Under the pieces are notes generated by a model. It was not told the origin of the DNA. It did not search any database and saw only the letters and a program-made list of their open reading frames with translations. From Sphingomonas segetis (GTDB lineage: Bacteria > Pseudomonadota > Alphaproteobacteria > Sphingomonadales > Sphingomonadaceae): a DNA stretch of 38,024 nt. A program made the translations under genes and the position numbers. The first letter of the stretch is position 1; each line of letters begins with the position of its first letter. The stretch lies in the NCBI RefSeq assembly GCF_009720245.1, contig NZ_WJSQ01000006.1, forward strand, positions 1 to 38,024, written 5' to 3'. This document shows, one piece after another, positions 1 to 5,951 of this stretch.

Positions 1-389
1 CCCGTCGGCGAGCTGGACGCCGAGCTGCCGCCGCTCGTGGATGCCGTAGCGCTCCACTTCCCGGTCATCACGCGCTGGGCCGCTTCGGCAACGGCCTCGG
101 CGATGATCGAGCCGAGCTTCGTCGCGCTCGCCGCCATGCTGCTTGCTGCACTGGATGCGGTGTCGGCGGCGTCGAGCCCGGCGTCGCGGATCTTCTTCCG
201 CGCGGCGGGACTTGCGGCAATCGCAGCGGCAGCCGCCGTCAATCCGGCGGCGAGCATTTCCTTGCTCATCGCCGCCTTGGCCAGCTTGTCGACCGTGCTG
301 CCGCTCGAGCCCGATCGCGACGAGGATGAGCCCGAACGCGATTTGTTGGAACTGGAACGGGATGAACTCTTACGTGCGGATTTCGCCAT
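1..389 (-). CDS. Ser/Ala/Lys-rich protein, C-terminus outside window
   Basis: This reading frame runs off the left edge, so only its first 129 codons are visible. It starts MAKSARKSSSRSSS; about 30 residues are Ser/Arg/Lys/Gly-rich and look disordered. An Ala-rich helical stretch (about residues 33-112) with scattered Lys and Arg follows, and the frame re-enters Ser/Thr/Gly-rich sequence at the edge. A purine-rich ribosome-binding site (GGGAGA) lies just upstream of the ATG. I do not recognise a family with confidence. A basic tail plus an Ala-rich helix recalls histone H1-like or phasin-like proteins, and phaR lies nearby, but that is only context. The opposite-strand frame here is a composition shadow. 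Confidence 0.6.
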   Translation of the reverse strand, partial: MAKSARKSSSRSSSNKSRSGSSSSRSGSSGSTVDKLAKAAMSKEMLAAGLTAAAAAIAASPAARKKIRDAGLDAADTASSAASSMAASATKLGSIIAEAVAEAAQRVMTGKWSATASTSGGSSASSSPT

Positions 390-483
390 CTCTTCTCTCC
401 CTGCGTCGCGGAAAAGACACTTCAAGGCCGTTCCGGTTCCCTAATGAAGTCGGAAGTCGACGTCGAGGGGCACAGATAATGTA

Positions 484-518
484 AAGGGCACCGCCGCGTA
501 TCGCAGCGATGCCCTTCG
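484..518 (-). terminator. Hairpin, possible terminator
   Basis: An inverted repeat with AAGGGCA and TGCCCTT arms encloses a GC-rich inner stem. It lies downstream of the 16-codon ORF on the minus strand. The bases after the stem on that strand (TTTACATTATCT) are only moderately T-rich, so an intrinsic terminator is plausible but not certain. Confidence 0.35.
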
Positions 519-557
519 ACATGGTCAGCGGCCGGAGATGTGGCCGTTCGTCAGCGA

Positions 558-608
558 TCAGAGCGTGCGAACACCCCTTTCCGACCTCCCTGCTGAACCA
601 TGAGACAT
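558..608 (-). CDS. 16-codon ORF with very strong ribosome-binding site
   Basis: The peptide is MSHGSAGRSERGVRTL, ended by TGA. It is called only because its ATG follows AAAGGAGGTGATCC, a 14-nt run complementary to the classical 3' end of bacterial 16S rRNA, three bases upstream of the start. No family is recognised. It is the only coding candidate in the roughly 335-bp gap between 390 and 724, and a hairpin at 484-518 follows it. It could be a leader peptide, a small protein or part of a small RNA. The opposite reading, that the + strand carries an anti-Shine-Dalgarno-like segment, cannot be excluded. Confidence 0.35.
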   Translation of the reverse strand: MSHGSAGRSERGVRTL

Positions 609-724
609 CGGATCACCTCCTTTCGCTGCGTTGAAGCCACGAACAAGATGTGTTTTTGCGGCGGCGAACACAAGACTTGTATTCGCGTGAATAATCGTCA
701 GACTTCTTCGCTTCGTGCCGCGAT

Positions 725-1186
725 TCAGACGCGGCAATCCTCGATCACCCGACCGACGTCCGCCCACGGCGGAACCACCAGCGCCGCAAGGCCGGAGGTG
801 CTGAACCCGATCCTTCCGCGGCTGAAAGCCATCGCGTCGAGCAGCGGATCGAACGGCGCCAGCTCGGCGACGACGCGTGCCGCCGTCGCATCGTAGCTCG
901 CCGGCAGGCTCTTCTTGAGCGAGCTCGTCCAGACCCAGATCGACGGCGCAGCCGCGCCCGGTTTGAGCAGCGCGACGCGGCGGTTCGAGCGCGTGCAGCG
1001 GATCGTCAGCTGCGGCTGCCCACTGGCGTTGGTGAAGGTCGCCTCGCTTCCATCGTTCGTCGCCGCATAAGTCCAGTTGCCGACGACCGGCGACGCATAT
1101 TCGAGATTCGACGCGAGCGGGGAGCCGGCAACGTTGGGAGTCGAATCAGTGGTCAGCGCAAGCGCCGCAGCAATCGGAAAAAACAT
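725..1186 (-). CDS. Hypothetical exported protein downstream of phaR
   Basis: A 153-residue protein with a short hydrophobic N-terminus (MFFPIAAALALT) that could be a signal peptide. The rest reads as a small beta-rich periplasmic domain (NWTYAATNDGSEATF, then QPQLTIRC, then RRVALLKPG) and a C-terminal part with FSRGRIGFSTSGLAALVVP. No catalytic motif is visible. It starts five bases after the phaR stop and is probably co-transcribed with phaR. I recognise the general look of a sphingomonad hypothetical protein, but no function can be assigned. Confidence 0.7.
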   Translation of the reverse strand: MFFPIAAALALTTDSTPNVAGSPLASNLEYASPVVGNWTYAATNDGSEATFTNASGQPQLTIRCTRSNRRVALLKPGAAAPSIWVWTSSLKKSLPASYDATAARVVAELAPFDPLLDAMAFSRGRIGFSTSGLAALVVPPWADVGRVIEDCRV

Positions 1187-1191
1187 GGCGA

Positions 1192-1710
1192 TCAGCGGCT
1201 CAGCTTGTCGACTTTGGCCTGCAGCGCGGCAAGCTCGGCCTTCAATTGCTCGACTTCGCTGCCGCTCGGCTTCGGCTCCGGTTTGGCCTTGGCGGCGAAG
1301 GCCTGAGCCGCGTCGCCGAACAGCGCCATGTTCCTCTTGGCCATGTCGGCGAACATGTTGGTGCCGAACGCGTCCTTGACCGCGCTCTGGTTGCGCTGGA
1401 ACGCGTCCATCGCGGCTTCGAGATATGACGGAACGAAATTTTGCATCGAATTCCCATAGAGGCCGATCAGCTGCTTGAGGAAGTTAATCGGCAGCATGGT
1501 TGCGCCGCGTGCTTCCTCATCCACGATGATCTGAGTGAGAACCTGCCGGGTGATGTCGTCGCCGGTCTTGGCGTCGAGCACTTCGAACTCGCGGCCTTCG
1601 CGTACCATATGGGCCAGGCGGTCGAGCGTGATGTAGGTCGAGCTCTCAGTGTCGTAGAGCCGCCGGTTGGCGTATTTCTTGATCGTCACCTTGCCGGTGG
1701 ACTTCGCCAT
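1192..1710 (-). CDS. phaR: Polyhydroxyalkanoate synthesis repressor PhaR
   Basis: A 172-residue regulator. The N-terminus (VTIKKYANRRLYDTESSTYI, residues about 6-25) is the hallmark of the PHB/PHA accumulation regulator DNA-binding domain. The PHB-accumulation regulatory region follows at about 30-120, and the protein ends in a Lys/Pro-rich linker and a heptad-like helix (VEQLKAELAALQAKVDKL) likely to oligomerise. PhaR family members repress phasin and synthase genes and are released by binding PHA granules. I chose the ATG at 1710 rather than a GTG one codon earlier; both follow GGGAG. It diverges from a PhaC-like gene with only about 24 bp between starts, so their promoters must overlap or lie inside the coding regions. 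Confidence 0.93.
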   Translation of the reverse strand: MAKSTGKVTIKKYANRRLYDTESSTYITLDRLAHMVREGREFEVLDAKTGDDITRQVLTQIIVDEEARGATMLPINFLKQLIGLYGNSMQNFVPSYLEAAMDAFQRNQSAVKDAFGTNMFADMAKRNMALFGDAAQAFAAKAKPEPKPSGSEVEQLKAELAALQAKVDKLSR

Positions 1711-1733
1711 CACTCACTCCCACACTCCTGGGG

Positions 1734-2771
1734 ATGCCCCTACTACCGGAGCATAGTGCGCCGCAACACGAACGCGTCACCCAAAGAGCGCCACGCCCGC
1801 TGCCTCTGTTCCTCGAGCTGGTGCGCGAGGTGTCGGAACGCGATCCCGAGCTGGCGCGCGCGGCTCTAGCGGGGCTGCGCGCATACGAGCAGGCGCCGAG
1901 GCGCGAGCGGCCCCGTCCCAAGACCGAGATTGCGCGGATCGGCGGCGCCGCGTTGCGCGACCATGGCGGCAGCGGGCCGCCGGCGCTCATCGTCCCGTCG
2001 CTGATCAACCCGCCGCGAATCCTCGACCTCGACGAGCAGGTGTCGCTGACCGCCGCGATCGCACGCATGGGCCGCCGAGCGCTGCTGCTGGATTGGGGCA
2101 GGGCCAGCGAGCGCGCCAACCTTTCGGTTGCGCGACACATCGAGGAGCTGTTGCTGCCTTTGCTGCGCAGCATCGGCGAGCCGGTCGCCCTGATCGGCTA
2201 TTGCCTCGGCGGCACGATGGCGATCGCCGCCGCCAACCGTGTCGACGTCGACCGGGTCGCGACAATCGCCGCGCCTTGGCGCTTCGCCAACTATCCCGAC
2301 AGCTCACGCCGCGCGCTCGCCGACATGTGGCGCCATTCCGAAGCCGCAGCGAGGCAGCTCGGCGCGCTTCCCATGGAAGTGCTGCAGGCGGCTTTCTGGT
2401 CCCTCGATCCGAATCGCACCGTCCGCAAGTTCGCCGAGTTCGGCCGCCTCGACCCCGCGAGCGCGGACGCTCGCCGCTTCGTCGAGCTCGAGGAATGGGC
2501 CAACGAGGGCGAGCCCCTGCCCTACCCCGCCGCGAGGGAGCTGATCGAGGATCTGTTCGGGAGGGACCTGCCGGGTTCGGGCGAATGGATCGCGAGCGAC
2601 AAGCTCGCCGTCCGCGCGCTTCATCTCACCGCCGACCACGACCGCATTGCCCCGGCCGCCACAGTCGCAGCAGGCGACCGAATCGCCATCCCCTCCGGTC
2701 ACGTCGGAATGATCGTCGGGTCCGCCCGCGAGCGGTTGCACGCTGCGCTCGCCGCATTTCTTTCCGGCTGA
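1734..2771 (+). CDS. Small PhaC-like alpha/beta hydrolase
   Basis: A 345-residue alpha/beta-hydrolase. The nucleophile elbow GYCLGG (Cys157) is the PHA-synthase type lipase box with cysteine in place of serine. Asp301 or Asp303 (in TADHDR) and His323 (in SGHVG) complete a plausible Cys-Asp-His triad. The length fits class III PhaC subunits (about 355 residues) rather than class I (about 590). No PhaE partner is visible, so this may be a synthase-like protein or a related PHA-metabolism hydrolase. Divergence from phaR supports a role in PHA storage. The start is uncertain: no good ribosome-binding site precedes 1734 and the gap to phaR is very short. The original tRNA-Arg junction, now the left element boundary, begins seven bases after its stop. 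Confidence 0.75.
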   Translation: MPLLPEHSAPQHERVTQRAPRPLPLFLELVREVSERDPELARAALAGLRAYEQAPRRERPRPKTEIARIGGAALRDHGGSGPPALIVPSLINPPRILDLDEQVSLTAAIARMGRRALLLDWGRASERANLSVARHIEELLLPLLRSIGEPVALIGYCLGGTMAIAAANRVDVDRVATIAAPWRFANYPDSSRRALADMWRHSEAAARQLGALPMEVLQAAFWSLDPNRTVRKFAEFGRLDPASADARRFVELEEWANEGEPLPYPAARELIEDLFGRDLPGSGEWIASDKLAVRALHLTADHDRIAPAATVAAGDRIAIPSGHVGMIVGSARERLHAALAAFLSG

Positions 2772-2777
2772 TGCTGC

Positions 2778-2793
2778 TGGCGCACCCGACAGG
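2778..2793. other. Left attachment site (tRNA-Arg 3' fragment)
   Basis: TGGCGCACCCGACAGG here is identical to 13748-13763, the 3' terminal part of tRNA-Arg read as its complement, including CCA. This fits integration into the tRNA 3' end: the element brought a replacement 3' end on the right and the original fragment was left here. Similarity stops sharply on both sides. Confidence 0.9.
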
Positions 2794-2876
2794 GGAAGCA
2801 CAGTCTAACTCATTCAACGACTTAGGTTGGCAAACCGACCCGAAGCACAAGCAAAAGCGCTCTCGGGACCGAAGCC

Positions 2877-2892
2877 GAATGGCTAACCATTC
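2877..2892. other. Palindrome with possible integrase arm site, left end
   Basis: GAATGGCTAACCATTC is an inverted repeat about 85 bp inside the left att core. Its 9-mer TGGCTAACC (2880-2888) occurs again at 13676-13684 and inverted at 13694-13702 near the other end, which suggests a recombinase or excisionase arm site. Confidence 0.4.
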
Positions 2893-2904
2893 CAGGCTGC
2901 TGCA

Positions 2905-3153
2905 GTGACCCGTTGGCCGATCGCCGCGCAGCTGATCACGCCCTGGCTATCGGCCAGCTGTGTAACCGGCGCGAACCTGTGGGAGCATGCCGGCGCCCTG
3001 TATGACAGCTGGCGACGATACGCCCGTGCGCGAGGCGCCGAACCTGGTTCGCCAGCTGAGTTCGCAGATCAAATGGAGCAGCGCGGCTTTGCGGTCGACC
3101 GCGTGCCGCCGGTTTCGCGCGGCCGCATTCGCTGGGGCCTGAGGCTCCGATGA
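2905..3153 (+). CDS. Small protein resembling P4-type primase C-terminal domain
   Basis: An 82-residue protein starting at GTG; a TAA in the same frame at 2884 rules out a longer version. The core (LYDSWRRYARARGAEPGS, then F, then QRGF, ending GRIRWGLRL) has the pattern of the winged-helix DNA-binding module that ends phage P4-type primase/helicases. In P4 alpha protein that C-terminal part binds origin iterons. No primase or helicase domain is present, so it is either a free-standing DNA-binding protein or a relic. It shares the Y-x2-W, P-x-S, F and terminal G-x4-L pattern with the next gene, and the iteron array begins just downstream. The family assignment is by eye. Confidence 0.5.
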   Translation: MTRWPIAAQLITPWLSASCVTGANLWEHAGALYDSWRRYARARGAEPGSPAEFADQMEQRGFAVDRVPPVSRGRIRWGLRLR

Positions 3154-3226
3154 TCAGCGGCTGTCGCCCCCGCACCCCCGCCTGCAGACAGAAACGAAGG
3201 CCAATGAGGGTCAATCCTTCCGCTTT

Positions 3227-3508
3227 GGAAGGGTGCCGGAAGGGTCTGCGGAAGGGTGCCGGGGGCGGAAAACTGCGGTTTCGGAAGGGTCGGAAGGGTT
3301 GCCGAGAAAGTCCGCGCATATGTGCGCAGGTGCATGGGTGCGCATGCGCATAAGCAATTTACCCTTCCAACCCTTCCACCCTTCCAAATTGAAGATTGAG
3401 AGAACTTAGAAATGATTGAAGGTCAAAGGTTTAGCGCGAAGAAAGGTCGGGCAGCAGACGGCTGCTCCACCCTTCCGCCATCCTTCCGGGGCGAAGTGCA
3501 ACCCTTCC
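3227..3508. repeat. Iteron-like array of ten GGAAGGGT motifs, possible origin
   Basis: GGAAGGGT occurs five times on the + strand (from 3227, 3238, 3250, 3283, 3292). Its complement ACCCTTCC then occurs five times (from 3361, 3370, 3378, 3469, 3501). Between the two blocks lie two palindromes, GCGCATATGTGCGC (3314-3327) and TGCGCATGCGCA (3339-3350), and an AT-richer stretch (3351-3360). This arrangement resembles a replication origin or a partition/packaging site. The region 3154-3411 holds no gene. Confidence 0.6.
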
Positions 3509-3903
3509 ACGCGGCGCATCGCCGACTGCGTGGCCCAGTGCCTTCGCACTTCGAAGCGTTCTATCGTTCGCACCTTCGCTTCCTGCTTGGCGCGCGGCTC
3601 AGATCATCAGACGTCAGCAGGTTTTACGCGGCGTGGGCTGCAGCTGCCGGCGCCCCATCGCTTAGCTTTCGCGAAGTGAAGCGCGCGATGGGAAACATCG
3701 GCCATCGTTCGAAGAGTTCGAACGGCGTCCAGTATTGCGACGTCGCTTTGGCGGCCGACTGCGACGACCTGGCCGACAACTTCCCGGCCATCCCGCTTCC
3801 TTCCGAAGCGCACGCGGCTGCGATCGCAGATCGCCTGGACGCGATGATCACTGAACTGAGCAACATTCGCGCTGAAGTCGTCAGCACGCCTCACTCACAT
3901 TGA
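3412..3903 (+). CDS. Small protein with primase-C-terminus-like fold
   Basis: 163 residues from ATG at 3412; a GTG at 3538 would give 121 residues. The first 42 codons cover the last two iteron copies and are low in recognisable structure, so the later start is plausible. The core (HFEAFYRSHLRF, then RFYAAWAAAAG, SLSFREVKRAMG, NGVQYCDVAL) matches the same winged-helix pattern as the gene at 2905. The C-terminal 40 residues look helical. It is probably DNA-binding and may bind the adjacent iterons. No helicase motif is visible. The gene at 3923 follows after 19 bases, so the two may be co-transcribed. Confidence 0.55.
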   Translation: MIEGQRFSAKKGRAADGCSTLPPSFRGEVQPFHAAHRRLRGPVPSHFEAFYRSHLRFLLGARLRSSDVSRFYAAWAAAAGAPSLSFREVKRAMGNIGHRSKSSNGVQYCDVALAADCDDLADNFPAIPLPSEAHAAAIADRLDAMITELSNIRAEVVSTPHSH

Positions 3904-3922
3904 CCACCGGGAGGGCTAAACC

Positions 3923-4156
3923 ATGATCACTGAGCAAGACTTCCAAGTTCCTGCAGGCGTTGCCGAGCGCCTGAAGATGACTGCCATCTGCCACACTCAC
4001 CATACGGGCTTGGCGGCGATCGCGCTCATTCGCGCTGCGGCCGACATTCTGTGCAACGACCTGGGCGCCGAACAGACCTGCGAAATCATCCGGCAGGTGA
4101 CGACTGAAGCACTCGCGCTGCACGGGCCGGTCAATGCGCCAGTGGGGCATGCATGA
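3923..4156 (+). CDS. Small hypothetical protein of the element
   Basis: A 77-residue, probably helical protein (MITEQDFQVPAGVAERLK at the N-terminus, ending GPVNAPVGHA), preceded by a good ribosome-binding site (GGGAGGG, 8 bases before the ATG). It contains a Cys-His-Thr-His-His cluster near residue 23-27 and a second Cys at about 44, but no clear metal-binding spacing. I do not recognise the family. Its place between the origin-like region and the AlpA-like gene suggests an early replication or regulation module. Confidence 0.6.
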   Translation: MITEQDFQVPAGVAERLKMTAICHTHHTGLAAIALIRAAADILCNDLGAEQTCEIIRQVTTEALALHGPVNAPVGHA

Positions 4157-4240
4157 CGGGTCGCGGGTCCTTTTCGGGCGCCACCCCTATTGCGGTGCGG
4201 CGAGGCGCGGAATCGCAGCGTTCAGACCTGTTCCATCATT

Positions 4241-4268
4241 TTGAACTTATTGAACTAATTGGGTTCAA
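4241..4268. promoter_or_regulatory. TTGAAC repeat cluster, possible operator
   Basis: TTGAAC occurs at 4241-4246 and 4250-4255, and its complement GTTCAA at 4263-4268, just before the AlpA-like gene. The last two form an inverted repeat with a 7-bp spacer. A regulator-binding site is plausible. The surrounding gap 4157-4280 shows nothing else. Confidence 0.35.
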
Positions 4269-4280
4269 GCGGGGGTTGGT

Positions 4281-4469
4281 GTGCAACAGTCAGTGAACGA
4301 CGCCGATCGAATGCGCTCGGAAAAGGAAGCGGCTCGCCTTTGGGGCGTTTCCCCGCGCACCTTGCGCGCCTGGCGCAAGGCTGGTCTGATCGAATGGACG
4401 CGCACGCCTACCGGGCGCGTGCGCTACACACTCGATCAAATAGTCGCTGGTCCCTTGAAGCCGCGTTAG
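4281..4469 (+). CDS. AlpA/MerR-like small DNA-binding regulator
   Basis: 62 residues from GTG; an ATG at 4311 would give 52. The core (EKEAARLWGVSPRTLRAWRK, then GLIEWTRTPTGRVRYTLDQI) is a MerR/AlpA-type helix-turn-helix followed by a wing. Proteins like this act as excisionases or transcription activators of integrase and replication genes in P4-like and PICI-type satellites. A cluster of TTGAAC half-sites lies directly upstream. It is the best candidate for the element's excisionase, although it lies far from the integrase. Confidence 0.7.
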   Translation: MQQSVNDADRMRSEKEAARLWGVSPRTLRAWRKAGLIEWTRTPTGRVRYTLDQIVAGPLKPR

Positions 4470-4517
4470 GCTCCGTCCCAAATCAGAATTTGCGATCGCC
4501 GGAGGCGCACGGTCCCA

Positions 4518-5873
4518 ATGACAAAATCCGAGCTGCTGGGCCAAATCTGTGCAGAGTTCGAACGGGCTCAAACGAGCGATCCTGTGCCGTGGACACCGAC
4601 GCCCGGAAGAATCAGTTTTCCTCCCCAGTTGCCCGTCGGGAACGGGATGCACCTCGACGCGACTAACGAACTGCTAGCTGCCGTGAAGTCGTATGGGGAT
4701 TTGGTTCATCAAGACTCTGTGCTTCTTCGGTCGTCGTTTTCGACGAAGGAATTCTCGAGCATGGTCCGCCTAGCCTTCGGGCGCACCCTGGAGTCGCTCG
4801 GCACCCAAACGCCCGATCCCGATCAATTGGGCCGGGCCGTCGATCAGGCCTTGGAGACAGAGATAGGGGCTAGGACGAAGGACGTTGTTCTTCTCCTTGG
4901 CTGTTGGCTCTTTGAAGATGATGACGATGCCTACCCCGTGAACGTCGGGCCGGTCACCTTTCATACGCGCATCGGTTGGCTCGACGAACAAGCCACTGCG
5001 GGAGAACTGTCCTCAATCACGGCGCGACGGCTTCGCAGACAGTGGTCGGGAGAGAAGGTCGCGAGGCGAAAACGCGGTTTCGACCAGGATAAAGAATCCG
5101 GCATTGCAGATGCCGTCGATCGCTGTCCTGTCGTCTGCGCGGTGCGTACCCACGGCCTTTCGATCGATCTAACCGAGCAAAAGGGCCTGTTGGCCGCCCG
5201 ACTGGCAATGACAGCCCTGGCACTGCCCTGGGCTGATCCACAAGTGGCCCTCGAACACATGAATTTGATTTACGATGGGGGACCGCGAAATCGACACTAC
5301 GCGATCGCGTATGAAGGCGGCTTCGGAAGCGGGTCGTCCTGGGTGAATTTGCCCAGGGGTCAATCTTCTATTCAGTCGTTGGCGGAAGTACTCACGGTTT
5401 ACCGACCAACTTTCGAAGTGGTCGGTGAAGCCCTCGAAGCTTATGTGAATCCACACGCCCCCGTGCGGCGACCAAAGGTTTCAAACGCATTGTTCTTGAG
5501 CTTGTGGTGGTTCCACCAGGGCTGTCGCGAGGCTTCGGACCAAATGGCGGTCACAGCCTTCGCAGCGAGCTTAGACGCACTAGCAGCGGGCGGCCACGCG
5601 GGCGGCATCAAGAGACTGATCAAGGCTCGTTTGGGCCTAGAAGGGAGTGACGCTCTCATGACAGACGGCCGTACTACCAGCGCCGTCATCAACGGCGTCT
5701 ATGACAGCGGACGCAGCCGGTTCATCCACGGAAGCAGCAATGATTATGCAGAGGACTGGGGCGGTCGGCGCGGAACTGCGCGGGCAGTTGCGCGACTGCT
5801 GCTGCTTCAGGTGACCCACTGGCTGCAGACTCATCCCGAAGTCGTGGACATGAAAGAGCTACAAGTGGCGTGA
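4518..5873 (+). CDS. Large protein with C-terminal HEPN motif, putative defence
   Basis: 451 residues. The first 290 or so show no motif I can name. The C-terminal part (about 310-440) is helical and contains YDSGRSRFIHGSSND, with Arg399-x4-His404 in the position and context typical of HEPN ribonuclease domains (compare the R-S-x-x-x-H-G pattern of abortive-infection HEPN proteins), followed by the long helix VARLLLLQVTHWLQ. It sits between the regulator and capsid genes, a place where satellites often carry anti-phage cargo. A GGAGG lies about 13 bases before the ATG. The HEPN call is motif-based; a non-nucleolytic role is possible. Confidence 0.6.
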   Translation: MTKSELLGQICAEFERAQTSDPVPWTPTPGRISFPPQLPVGNGMHLDATNELLAAVKSYGDLVHQDSVLLRSSFSTKEFSSMVRLAFGRTLESLGTQTPDPDQLGRAVDQALETEIGARTKDVVLLLGCWLFEDDDDAYPVNVGPVTFHTRIGWLDEQATAGELSSITARRLRRQWSGEKVARRKRGFDQDKESGIADAVDRCPVVCAVRTHGLSIDLTEQKGLLAARLAMTALALPWADPQVALEHMNLIYDGGPRNRHYAIAYEGGFGSGSSWVNLPRGQSSIQSLAEVLTVYRPTFEVVGEALEAYVNPHAPVRRPKVSNALFLSLWWFHQGCREASDQMAVTAFAASLDALAAGGHAGGIKRLIKARLGLEGSDALMTDGRTTSAVINGVYDSGRSRFIHGSSNDYAEDWGGRRGTARAVARLLLLQVTHWLQTHPEVVDMKELQVA

Positions 5874-5951
5874 GATGGAAGCGTGCTTAGGAGAATGACG
5901 CCTTCTGCCGCTTTCTGACGCTTAACGGTAGTCGACCGCTTCCACAGCTTC

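Noticed and set aside
37-444. A + strand open frame encoding an Ala/Pro-rich protein with a DEDEPERDLLELERDE stretch.
   Set aside because: It is the antisense of a better frame (1-389 minus) with a good ribosome-binding site and a sensible start; the acidic run is the mirror of the Ser/Arg codons.
3227-3508. The GGAAGGGT/ACCCTTCC array as a CRISPR.
   Set aside because: The repeats are 8 bp, spacing varies from 8 to over 90 bp, the orientation flips midway and no cas gene is present.
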